NCBI GenBank assembly: GCA_016800925.1
Contig: JABCPU010000310.1
Span: 1 to 64,000 of the forward strand
From: Suillus spraguei
Taxonomy: Eukaryota; Basidiomycota; Agaricomycetes; Boletales; Suillaceae
Direction of reading: 5' to 3'
DNA length: 64,000 nt
The position numbers and the translations under genes were made by a program. The notes beneath the pieces are model-generated. The model was given only the letters and a program-made list of their open reading frames with translations. It was not told where the DNA came from and did not search any database. The first letter of the stretch is position 1. Every line of letters begins with the position of its first letter. Below, piece after piece: positions 54,742 through 64,000 of the stretch.

Positions 54742-57569
54742 CTACCAGTCGTCGTCGACAATGATTGCGCGCTCATCGTCGGAATCCTCATCCAGAATGG
54801 TGGACGCACCACCGTGACGCCTCTTCACAGCGATTTCTTTTGTGCGCTCCCAGACGTCTTGGAGGACTGACTCTCGGAGCCGGTTGATGGATTTCATATA
54901 GCCTCTGGTCGCCTCGCCGTAGTTGGTGTCCGAAAACGCCTTGAGAGCGTTACTGGCCTTGCCCGTGACTTTGTTCAAGCTGTGGGGGACCTTGACGGCC
55001 TTCCCTTTACTGTTGAATTTCAGTTCACTGACGCGCGTGTCCCCACCGATAATATCGAGGGCGCGTTCCATCTGAAACACGAGAAATAAGTTAATTGTGG
55101 TTTGACGAGAGAGCAAATATACATGCCGCCGCAGTGGCAAGACTCAGAGCTCCCTTCGCGTATGAGGTCTTCCTGTGGCTGTCAATAGCGCCCAAAGTAG
55201 CGCACCTATGCTGTACCAGAACCTGAACGAGGAGTTCAGACTGGAAGGGTTGTTTGTATTTGCCGTCCTCCGTGATGCTGCCGTACAAAAATCCTAGCTT
55301 GAGACGTAAGTTTTTCGCAAAATCTTTGCGATCCTCATCACTCTCGATATCGTCCTGCGTCGACATGAAGTGCGTCAGTACTGTGATGGCAGTAGTGCCA
55401 ACGCCGTTGCGCCACTCTGATAGCCGCTGGGTAGCCTATTTAAAACAAAACACAATCAGATACGAATTGCGTCAACAATCACTTACTAGAGCCATAACCG
55501 GCCCATCGGGTGTGACCGTGTGAGGTATATCACCGTAAACTGCATTCCAGGTGTCCTGGATGGTAGCGCAAAGCGTCGTCTCCGACTCGAGTCGGCCCCA
55601 AACTTCATCTTGGTCCCCAACAGCGGAAATGAGAGTTGGAATGAAGACTGCGCTCCACCTAGCGACTGCCCAAGGACCTCCAGGAAGGTTTTTGATCCTG
55701 TAAGCAGAACGAGGAAGGATCTCCACTTCTACAGGACCCAACGCGGCACCAGAACCAGCACTTGAGATGCTGGAAAGACTATGAGTATGCGCAATGGAAG
55801 ACTTTGTCCGCTTGGTCACGGGAGCTTTGTGTTTGACACCAACATTAGTCTGCATTATGTGTAGTCAGTATAATTTAAATGTTAATCACGAAAGCATACT
55901 ACCGTGGACGTGACCCGCAAAGATACTGGTTTGGATTCGACCTTGACAACGGGCTTGATGTGACTAATGAACTCAACTTCGGACGAGAGCAAATCTTCCT
56001 CGATCATGGAGGCATGATCATCACCGAAGTCATCACCGACCATGATGTCGTCCTCGAAGGGAGCATCTTCGAGTAGGGCATCCTTGATTGTGTCGTCCTC
56101 AATTGCATCGTCCTCGATTGCGTCATCGTCAGTCAGGTCGTCCTCTATGTCTGCAAGTTTGCGCTTGACACTCGTTGACGGAGTCGTAGGGTAGGATGCT
56201 GCTTTTCAATTGAGAGCCACAGCTCGGCGGATGTCGTCATCATAGTATCCTTTGGGCACCTGCGTAGAAGGAGGAGGTTCAAGATCAGATTCCATGTCAG
56301 TGTCGGATGCGTAGTTGACAAGCGACGCTACTGCTGGGCGAGCCACCTCAACATCCATATCACCATTATCGTCAGTGACAGTGTCAGGCTCAAGTGTGTT
56401 GAGCTGTTTGGGGGCCAGGTTGGTATTGCGACGGGCTGAGTTTGCTTGAATGGAAGTATCAGGGACCATAGAAGAAATCTTGACGCCCTGGTAACATAGT
56501 TAATGTTGACACGTCAAGAAAAGAATTAAATAAATGAACTCACCTGAGCGGCCCCCTTTGGTTTGGACATACGGGCCAGGGCCTGAGAGCGCTCGACTGA
56601 TTCATCCAAATCATCGTCTGCAAACAGAGTCACAAAATGATCTGCCATGCTATCAGCCCCAGCACCGGTGATAGCATTGATGGGTGTGAGTGGGGCACCA
56701 CCGCTACTAACAGTACTCCCCCTAGTGAGTTTAGAGGAGGGAACCATACTAGAGAAGTCAGAAGGCATCGTAGATGGTCGTCTGTGCTTTGAGGCAGCGG
56801 CGGCGGAGGTAAGCTCTTCAGGGATCTCCAACCTCCAATGTGAAATACGCCCAGCAGCAACACCGAATTTTGCAGGACCTGCTGTAGAGCTATCATCACC
56901 ATGAAGCATTAAATTGAAAAAGAAAAGAGCCGTCTCGGTCAGATAGTGCATTATGGTTGAGAAGTAAGCTCCTTACACATCACCAGACTTCTTATCGTTG
57001 TCACGTGGCATTGTTGATTCCGAGTCATCAATAAGGCCAGCTGCTTCGATTGCGTCTCTCACTGGCGTCTTCACTGGTAATACCGTCCTCTTCCCCTTCT
57101 TTTTGCGTGCTCCAGGCACTTGCGCCTCCTGCTCCTCGTCCTCTGCATCACTCTCAGGATGTTCGACGTTAGCACCGGCTGCTGATTTATCTCTAGCCCT
57201 ACCACCCTTGCCTTTAGCGCCAATGGCCTGATCCTCGGCCATAGTCGAGTTAGAGGTCTCCATGGGTTTCACAACCTTTTTTACAGGGCGTGGGCGGGGA
57301 CGAGTAGGCTTTGGTGCATCAGCACGTTTAGCAGCTTGGTCTGTCTGCATTTTTTTCTCAAATGCAGCAACGCGCTTATATCCTTCTTGTACAGCCATTT
57401 CACTTGCCTGCTTTTCCTCTTTTTCACGCTTGTTGTCAGCGAACTTTTGAGCTTTGGTACGTCTTTTGGTATAGCCTTCAGCCTCAGTGAGGATACGTCC
57501 TGGATGCTGAGTTGCATTTTTAGGACGAGTCATCATGCGTTTCGGAACTGCGCTAGCAGGCTCAGACAT
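54742..57569 (-). pseudogene. Six-exon charged nuclear-type protein of a multi-copy basidiomycete family
   Basis: ATG 57569 begins MSEPASAVPKRMMTRPKNAT. It is followed by a long K/E-rich helix (KFADNKREKEEKQASEMAV) and basic proline stretches (KPTRPRPRPVKKVVKP). Later exons give AGPAKFGVAAGRISHWRLEI, SKHRRPSTMPSDFSSMV and then a strongly acidic part (LADIEDDLTDDDAIEDD). A globular C-terminal region follows: RIKNLPGGPWAVARWSAVF, TWNAVYGDIPHTVTPDGPVM, ATQRLSEWRNGVGTTAITVL and SLATAAMERALDIIGG, ending DDERAIIVDDDW. Introns have clean GT..AG borders. An in-frame TGA at 56208-56206 (LN, stop, KAASYPTTP) interrupts exon 3; the rest is intact. From memory, agaricomycete genomes hold many such proteins, often near Plavaka/KDZ transposons; function unknown. 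It is divergent from the Plavaka remnant, consistent with a TE link. Confidence 0.65.
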
Positions 57570-57779
57570 GGTATCGATGGGGGGGTTCGGAAGGCTGAAG
57601 AAAGAGACGACAGTGGTAGTTGGCAACAAGGTGAGTTCCGTCACAATTTTTCAAAAATTGAAGCCTAGGCTGATTCTGACCAAATGACCTACTTGTGCCC
57701 TGACGTACCTACTAATATATTGGTGCGATCTGTTGCAGTTGCCATGGAACCTCAATTTTTTACTAATATTCTTTCCAGA

Positions 57780-58230
57780 ATATTATCAATGCAACTCTTT
57801 GCCTCAGGCTGCAAGATATCAACGTTTACCAAGACCTTTCCGGCAAGATAGTCTACTAACACTTCCCACACCGTCATCATGTTAGTTTTCATTTGTGGGT
57901 GCAAGGAGACCAAAACCTGTCTGGTGAGGAGATAGCTGACACTTCCCGCACCGTTAATATATTTATTTTGTTTACTAGTACAGGGAGACCAACGTTTACC
58001 AAAGCCTTTTCGGTACTGGGTGCAAGGAGACCGAGGTTACCACCAATTTTCCGTTGTGGCTTTAGCGTCGACGTTTACTAAAACCTGTCTGGTGAGGAGA
58101 TAGCTGATCCTTCCCGCACCTCTAGTATATTAATTTTTGCTCGCAGGTGCAAGGAAACGGCAGTTAACCACCGTTTCCAGCTTCAACATCAACACTTACC
58201 AAAGCCTTTTCGGTACCGTTTGCTCGCATC
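57780..58230. repeat. Degenerate direct repeats upstream of the Plavaka remnant
   Basis: Words such as ACCTGTCTGGTGAGGAGATA (57914 and 58084), ACGTTTACCAAAGCCTTTTC-type segments (57820, 57991, 58196) and GGTGCAAGGAGACC recur with spacing near 170 bp. Subterminal repeats of this kind are common at DNA-transposon ends, so this may be the 5' end of the Plavaka element. Confidence 0.55.
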
Positions 58231-58339
58231 CCACATCTAGCCTTCACTTTAGCATTAAAGTTTGCCTTGGCTGTGCTAATGTGGTGATTACAACCGCGCC
58301 CCAAACCTTGAGTGTTTTGGCCCTCAAAATACCGAGAGT

Positions 58340-60292
58340 CGATTGTCAACAGCAACATCCCAGCATAGCACATATGCTCCCCGTCGTGTTCACCACCTGC
58401 ATCAGCTTCCATGCCCTGTTCCAGGATGCTTGCGTTGGTTTCGAAGCCAGTCAGGTCTTACCCACCACAGGCGCTCGATTCACCCTACTTCAGGACCGTT
58501 ACTTCAGGACCGTCCCTTCGGGACATCCCATCACCACCCCAGTCACCACTTCCCCCGCCATCCCGGTCACCCTCTCTCCCTCGAGATTTCTCACTGCCCC
58601 CTCCAGATTTTTCACAACCACCCCAGCCGTCATCTCCCATACTCACTGGTCCAGTCCACGAGGATTTAAATAGCACTGATGCCGAATTCACTGATGCGAG
58701 CGAGCGTTACTTTCGTACGTATCATTCAGTGTTAAACAGTACGTTTCCTTCAAGTTTCAGTACTCTGTTTTTGACTCGTATGTGTTTAGGACGACCATGC
58801 GCAGCTGATGGAACATTTCTGCCGCATGGCACTCCCCCAACTCCCGCACCATTGAAGGCTCCTGATGATTGGAGTCCCTATCGCAACAGAATAGAATTCG
58901 AGCTAGCAGAGTTCGCATTCAAAAAGTGTCACATGTCTGCAAGAAATTTGGATTTCTTGTGTGACTTAATGGCCGCAACTCTTGCGAGACACCATGACAC
59001 CCCTCCATTCGTGGATCACAAAGATCTACACAACGTTATAGATGCGACACAACTCGGTGATGTCCTTGGCAGTGTTTCTCGGCCCAATACTCAGGAGAAC
59101 GACCTGAGGTTGTCCCGCCATGGATGGATGATGAATTCGAGGTCTGGTACAGGGACCCCCGTGCGATGGCACACAACATACTCGCCAACCCTGATTACAA
59201 GGATGAGATCGACTACGTGCCATTTCGTGAATACGACGCATCGGACTCCACACGCCGATGGAAGGATTTCATGTCCGGAGACTGGGCATGGCAACAGGCA
59301 GTACGTCTTTCATATCTTTATGGTATTGCTTTGGATATCGCTCATATTTCGTCAAGGACACCATATCGAAAGATCCAGAAACACATGGATCTTCCTTAGT
59401 CCCAATTATTCTCGGTAGTGACAAGACCACTGTCTCTGTGGGCACCGGCAATAATGAATACTACCCCCTCTATGCCTCAATTGGTAACGTACGCAACAAT
59501 GTACGGCGTGCACACCGTGATGCCCTCGTAATCATCGGTTTCCTCGCCATTCCTAAAAGTATGTATGTTCATATTTTAAATTTTATTATTCATCTGAGCT
59601 ATGTTACAGCTGACAAGAAGCATGCTAAAGACGACGTATTTCGTATCTTCCACCGCCAGCTATTTCACAGCTCTCTGTCTGCGATTCTCTCCAGCCTCAA
59701 ACCTGTTATGACCACGTATGAGGTCGTGCGCTGTGGAGATGGCCATTTCCGGCGTGTTATATACAGTCTAGGACCCTACATAGCGGATTACGAGGAACAA
59801 CTCGTGCTATCCTGTGTTGTCAAACATTGGTGCCCGAAGTGAGTATTGGAATTTGCAGTCAACATCCATTGGTACTGATACTTCATGCAGATGCATTGCA
59901 GTTCGCACGGACCTTGATAGTGGTGGTAGATACCGCTGTCACGAGCACACTGATTTCTTGATTGACGAACTACACGCGGATATATTGTGGGATGAATATG
60001 GTCTCATTGGCGATCTTGTCGTGAGTGGAATAGCCCGCTCTTCAATACCACACTGATTTGTTTTTTATAGCCATTCACTAACGACTTTCCCCGAGCTGAC
60101 ATCCACGAGTTGCTGTCATTTGACCTTCTCCACCAGCTCATTAAAGGGGCTTTCAAAGACCATTCTTGTCGACTGGGTGGCGAAATACCTCAAGGCTGTG
60201 CATGGAACCAGACGGGCCGAGGAGATCATGAGCGACATAGATCACAGGTATATCGCCTCGCTTGTTTACTTAATGACATTCCACATATTACA
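58340..60292 (+). pseudogene. Plavaka-type transposase, truncated and frameshifted
   Basis: Plavaka elements are fungal DNA transposons of the CACTA/EnSpm group. A C2H2 finger (CPVPGCLRWFRSQSGLTHH...H, about 58385-58465) is followed, after a frameshift, by RPCAADGTFLPHGTPPTPAP, DDWSPYRNRIEFELAEFAF, LAATLA-type residues and DLHNVIDATQLGDV. Another shift leads to PPWMDDEFEVWYRDPRAMAH, DEIDYVPFREYDA and FMSGDWAWQQA. Spliced exons then encode VPIILGSDKTTVSVGTGNNE, IGNVRNNVRRAHRDALVI, RQLFHSSLSAILSSLKPVM, YSLGPYIADYEEQLVLSCVV and WDEYGLIGDLV. The last piece is PFTNDFPRADIHELLSFDLL. A third shift precedes the stretch ending AEEIMSDIDH near 60270, and the C-terminal part is absent. Introns of about 50-60 bp are canonical. 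The element is dead and 3'-truncated. Confidence 0.85.
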
Positions 60293-60339
60293 GTGAACTA
60301 TCTCCGTATTATACGAGTGAACGGACGTGCATAATATCC

Positions 60340-60790
60340 CGTATGATACGGGCCAGCGGACCATGGGCCCATGGTAGAAATATCCTCGTTGATGACGGAT
60401 GGGCCGGGAGGAATATTATTCCCGATGACAGCGGGTGGGCCCATGCAAGGAATATGTAGAGTAGATGAGTGGGCCGATGTACATGAATATCCGGTAGACG
60501 GATGGGCCGAGGTAGTTGGATATCATGTAGATGGGTGTATCAAGGTAGATGTGTATCAAATAGACAGGTATGTGAAGGGTACTTGTTATCACATACACGG
60601 GTGGGCCCAGACACATATTAAATTAGACGGGTATTAGACGGGTGAGCCGAGAGTGTTATATAAATATTTATTAGACGGGTGGGCCGAGGGTGTTGTACAG
60701 TATATTATATTAGACGGGTGGGCCGAGGGTGGTATAAAATATAGACGGGTGGGCCCATGTGTATGATAATGGTAGACATGACGGACTGAG
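60340..60790. repeat. Minisatellite of TAGACGGGTGGGCCGAGG units
   Basis: From about 60390 the word GACGG(G/A)TGGGCC(G/C)A recurs about ten times at 25-50 bp spacing, with AT-rich linkers (ATATTATATTA). It begins right where Plavaka similarity ends, so the array either replaced or expanded at the transposon break. Confidence 0.8.
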
Positions 60791-60837
60791 GGAGTTGCAT
60801 ATCATCTGAATCAGAGGAGGTAATAAATCACAGTTAC

Positions 60838-61345
60838 TGAGTTCCCGGAGCAGCAGGTGCTGTCTTGACATGGCCTTTTGTGATGCTTAGGTTGTCTTGT
60901 AGAATGTGGAAACTGGGGTGCGAGGCTTGTGTTGCCCTACAAGACACCCAGCTCCGACCCCCGAAAATCAAATGAAGCATACCAAGTTCCGAGTTCCGAG
61001 ACCCGGGTCTCGACACATAATTCAGTCAATAAGAGACACCCAGTTCCGACCCCCGAAATTTGAGTGAAGCATACCAAGTTCCAGGAGCAGCAAGTGATGT
61101 CTTGAAATGGCCTTTATGGCGCTTAGGTTATCTTGTAGAATGTGGAAAGCGGGGTGCGAGGCTTGTGTTGCCCTACAAGACACCCAGTTCTGACCCCCGA
61201 AAATCAGATGAAGCATACCAAGTTCCGAGTTCCGAGACCCGGGTCTCGACACATAATTCAGTCAATACGAGACACCCAGTTCCGACCCCCGAAATTTGAG
61301 TGAAGCATACCAAGTTCCGGAGTTCCGAACCCGGGTCTGGACAAA
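60838..61345. repeat. Tandem duplication, ~238-bp unit
   Basis: Two copies of a ~238-bp unit start at about 60840 and 61078 (GGAGCAGCAGGTGCTGTCTT or a variant). A partial third starts near 61314. Sub-repeats within the unit include GACACCCAGTTCCGACCCCC and GAAGCATACCAAGTTCCGAG. Confidence 0.85.
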
Positions 61346-61531
61346 TGAATATCAGATATCCAGCACACTTCCAATCATCTGGTATTTCATTGAGCAATGG
61401 ATGATAATACAGCTTTGAAAGCCAACATCATCCAAGGTTCCCTTATCTGATCCTCCTATCTCCACCCCCTTTAACACCAAAGTCTGGACATCCAGCATTC
61501 AGCGTCTGATTTCCCAATATCAACTTGCAAC

Positions 61532-62838
61532 ATGAACACTTCTTCCATGTCCACTTGTGACATAAAAATCTGGCGCACTTGGGCCCTGGCCATCACTCAT
61601 GAAGCAGGGGCATATACCGAGCAAAAATTCAATGCAGAGAAGACTGGAGGAGAACCGGTTATACCTTCTCCGAACCTGGACACTGATCTGGTGATGGCGT
61701 GCGATCGCTTGGCTGATGTACTCATAAAGGCATATAAAAATCCCAGTGGGTCTTCCTGCAGATGTTGAAAATGTGTTTGATCATTCAAATTCCTTCATGA
61801 TAGTTAAGATACAGATTGATATTGCAAGATATAGCAAATTGATATCCCCAAAGAACACTGGGCATAATGAGGAGAAAGAGGAGAAGTTGCTTGAGAGGTG
61901 TCCTCCTGGCCATGAGGGCACAAAGGTGGTGGACAAACCTGCCACAATTATCGATGTTTCCGGTACCATCATCGCATGGTACCTTCCGGACGCCCTGACC
62001 GAGACCACCCAGGTGCGTAATGTGTAGATTGTTACTCAATGGATATTGAATATCAAATGGTACCTACAGAAGGAAATCAGGGCGGCCACCGATTTGCTGG
62101 GTCCAAGCCTCGAAAAAAGTGTAAAGGCTGATGGCAATTGGCGATATAATCAAGAATGGTTCAAACAGGGCTCGGAAAATGTTGGGTCAACTCCCGGATG
62201 CATCAATTTATCTCCGGCATGGTTTCAACAGGGCCACGAGGTAGGATGTGATGAGATGGTGATTTCTGGAGTCAAACTCACCAATCCCATAGAATCTGTC
62301 AGATCCGGAGGTATCCGCATCATTGAAGGGACCCTCCTCCGAGAATATCCTGAAAGCTATTGCAAGGCCGGCAGCCATCGCATCGGCGGCACTCAGGGTC
62401 ATGCATCCTCAGCAGTATTTTGCAGGGTTACGAGCCTTGTCACACCTCGGAGATAAGGCAGTGAGCAAGGAACTGCCACAGATGCCAGAGACCCTGCAGT
62501 ACTGGGCATCCGTGTTTAACAGCCTCTCCATCATTTCCAATCGGGAAACCCCCAATCATCGAGACCATTTATCGATTCCTGAATGCTTCGATATTCTCAC
62601 CACCGTGGGGAACTATTCTAATGCTCGGATGAGTATGCCAAGCCTTCAGCTGGAATTCAGGTATGATTCCGGCTGTATGATTGCATTTTCGGGAAGAATT
62701 GTGAGACATGGTGTTGATGGAGGGGAAGGGGATCGGATTGCTTGGGCATGGTATATGAGGGATTCTGTGCACATTTATGCCGGGGTTCCCTCATGTGGAT
62801 GGGCTATGGTCGAAGGCCACATACTAAGCACGGTGTGA
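61532..62838 (+). CDS. TET/JBP-family 2-oxoglutarate-Fe(II) dioxygenase (putative 5-methylcytosine oxygenase)
   Basis: TET/JBP enzymes oxidise 5-methylpyrimidines in DNA using Fe(II) and 2-oxoglutarate. Exons: first from ATG 61532; second to 62012 (ATIIDVSGTIIAWYLPDALT); third 62070-62240 (EIRAATDLLGPSLEKSV, GCINLSPAWFQQGHE); fourth 62293-62838. Introns 62013-62069 (57 bp) and 62241-62292 (52 bp) are canonical and keep frame. Exon 4 has ASVFNSLSIISNRETPNHRD, whose HRD (62557-62565) is the HxD iron motif; a beta-helix strand LEFRYDSGCMIAFSGRIV; the second iron histidine in RHGV (62707-62709); and a downstream arginine (GDRIAWAWYMRD) for 2-oxoglutarate. All ligands are present and the frame is open to TGA. 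The junction between exon 1 and exon 2 (around 61690-61762) is unresolved, so a small N-terminal frameshift is possible. Substrate is inferred from family only. Confidence 0.85.
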
Positions 62839-62929
62839 AAGATCAAAGAAGTTGACAGAGTTGTGACCCATGTTAGTAGCAACACACGAATACCATGTAC
62901 CAATTAGAGCATCAACAGTTCTGGAACTC

Positions 62930-64000
62930 AAGTCGGAAGTCGAGTTCCATGAATTGAGTCCCTAACTCTGTGTATCTCGGGACTCGGGACTCGATCCTCG
63001 AAATTAGGGACTCAATGATCGATAGTCCGAATTCAGGCTTCACGCTCGGGACTCAGGAAAGTGTGAGGCAACAGACTTTGATCCACACATTGTGACTGCC
63101 GAACACCGAACACCGGCAGCCGGCACTCGGGACTCAGGACTGACACCAATGTGAAAAATATGAATTCACATATAGTGAGTGCCAAATCCCAAACTCAGGC
63201 AGCCGGAGCTCAGGACTCGGGACTCAGAACAATGTGAAAGATGTGAATTCACATATCATAAATGACGAACTCCAAATCCCGGCAGCCGGGACTCGGGACT
63301 CGGGACTCAGAATAATGTGCAAGTCATTGATCCACACATGTTGAGGGCCGAACTCCGAGCCCGGCAGCCAGCGGTCGGAACTTGGGACTCAGAAGAACGA
63401 GAAAGATATTGATTCCTACATGTAAAGTGCCGAACGCCGAATGCCGAACCCTGTGAAAGATACTGATTCCCACATATCAAGTGGCGAACCCGGAACCCTG
63501 GCAGCCGGAACTCGGGACTCGGGACACACAACATTGTGAATGATATTGATGCACACATGTTAAGTGCCGAACGCCGACTGCCGAGCCCCGGCACCCGGAA
63601 CTCGGCACTCGCACTCACAACAATCCACACATGTTGAGTGCCGAACCCCGAACTCCGGCAGCCGGAACTCGGGACTCACAACATTGTGAAAGATAGTGAT
63701 TCCCATATGTAAAGTGCCTAACCCCGAACCCCGGCAGCCGGAACTCGGGACTCGGGACACACAACATTGTGAATGATATTGATGCACACATGTTAAGTCC
63801 CGAACGCCGACTGCCGAGGTCCGGCACCCGGAACTCGGCACTCGGCACTCAGAATAATCCACACATGTTGAGTGCCGAACCCCGAACTCCGGCAGCCGGA
63901 ACTCGGGACTCACAACATTGTGAATGATATTGATGCACACATGTTAAGTCCGAACGCCGACTGCCGAGCCCGGCACCCGGAACTCGGCACTCGCACTCAG
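62930..64000. repeat. Minisatellite array with ~75-85 bp monomers, running off the window
   Basis: Monomers share GTGCCGAACCCCGAACTCCG, GCAGCCGGAACTCGGGACTC, a CACATTGTGAAAGATATTGA-type linker and CACACATGTTAAG or a variant. At 63550-64000 monomer types alternate (CATGTTAAG, CATGTTGAG, CATGTAAAG), with similar blocks at about 63550, 63782 and 63934, suggesting higher-order organisation. The internal word ACTCGGGACTCGGGACTC is a further short repeat. No gene is seen. Confidence 0.88.

Noticed and set aside
63307..63940. Minus-strand ORFs of about 75-125 codons
   Set aside because: Low-complexity translations of the minisatellite (repeated CRVPSSGCR-type peptides), not genes.
62930..64000. CRISPR-like array
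   Set aside because: Monomers are long and diverge throughout, with no constant repeat plus unique spacers, and the window is eukaryotic.

Overview
This window is eukaryotic and almost certainly comes from a filamentous basidiomycete of the Agaricomycetes. The exons are short and separated by 45-62 bp GT..AG introns. The gene families (TPR-HET proteins, C2/TPR-CHAT proteins, a fungal TET/JBP-type dioxygenase, a Plavaka-type transposase, Tad1-like LINEs) are typical of that class. Their particular combination suggests the Boletales, but that placement is inference from family knowledge and was not tested. The region is repeat-rich and looks like accessory or TE-dominated chromosome, with many broken genes.

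Layout. 1-11 kb: the C-terminal tail of an NLR-like (NACHT/WD40-type) gene, a decayed delta-1-pyrroline-5-carboxylate dehydrogenase (P5CDH) pseudogene on the minus strand, and two direct copies of a ~1.2-kb segment. Each copy carries a tiny two-exon metallothionein-like gene with a conserved promoter, TATA box and 5'UTR intron; the second copy is frameshifted. A HET pseudogene follows. 11.4-19.4 kb: an intact HET gene (+), a TPR-HET gene (-) with one late frameshift, and a frameshifted WD40 gene (-) directly upstream of it. 21.4-34.6 kb: one five-exon gene (family 'A/B', function unknown) broken apart by a Copia retrotransposon in an intron and a 6.3-kb Tad1-like LINE in exon 4. The Copia 3' LTR itself carries a 273-bp MITE. 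34.6-44 kb: a small minus-strand gene split by a second MITE, a Helitron helicase remnant, and a second LINE (-) that abuts a HET-gene fragment. 44-48.3 kb: a zinc-knuckle gene fragment and a second member of the A/B family (-), broken by a third MITE and a 5'-truncated LINE. 49.2-52.8 kb: a C2-TPR-CHAT (caspase-like) gene (-), split by one frameshift. 54.7-60.3 kb: a six-exon, charged, multi-copy-type gene (-) divergent from a truncated Plavaka transposase (+). 60.3-64 kb: minisatellite arrays on both sides of an apparently functional TET/JBP-family 2OG-Fe(II) dioxygenase gene.

How it fits together. Two themes run through the window. First, several families linked elsewhere in fungi to non-self recognition and regulated cell death (HET, WD40/NACHT tail, TPR, CHAT) occur repeatedly, mostly as decaying or rearranged paralogues. 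Second, transposons of four classes have inserted into genes and into each other. Several LINE stop codons are direct CGA-to-TGA changes, consistent with decay of methylated CpG, and a putative 5-methylcytosine oxygenase gene lies in the same window. No rRNA, tRNA or CRISPR feature was recognised.
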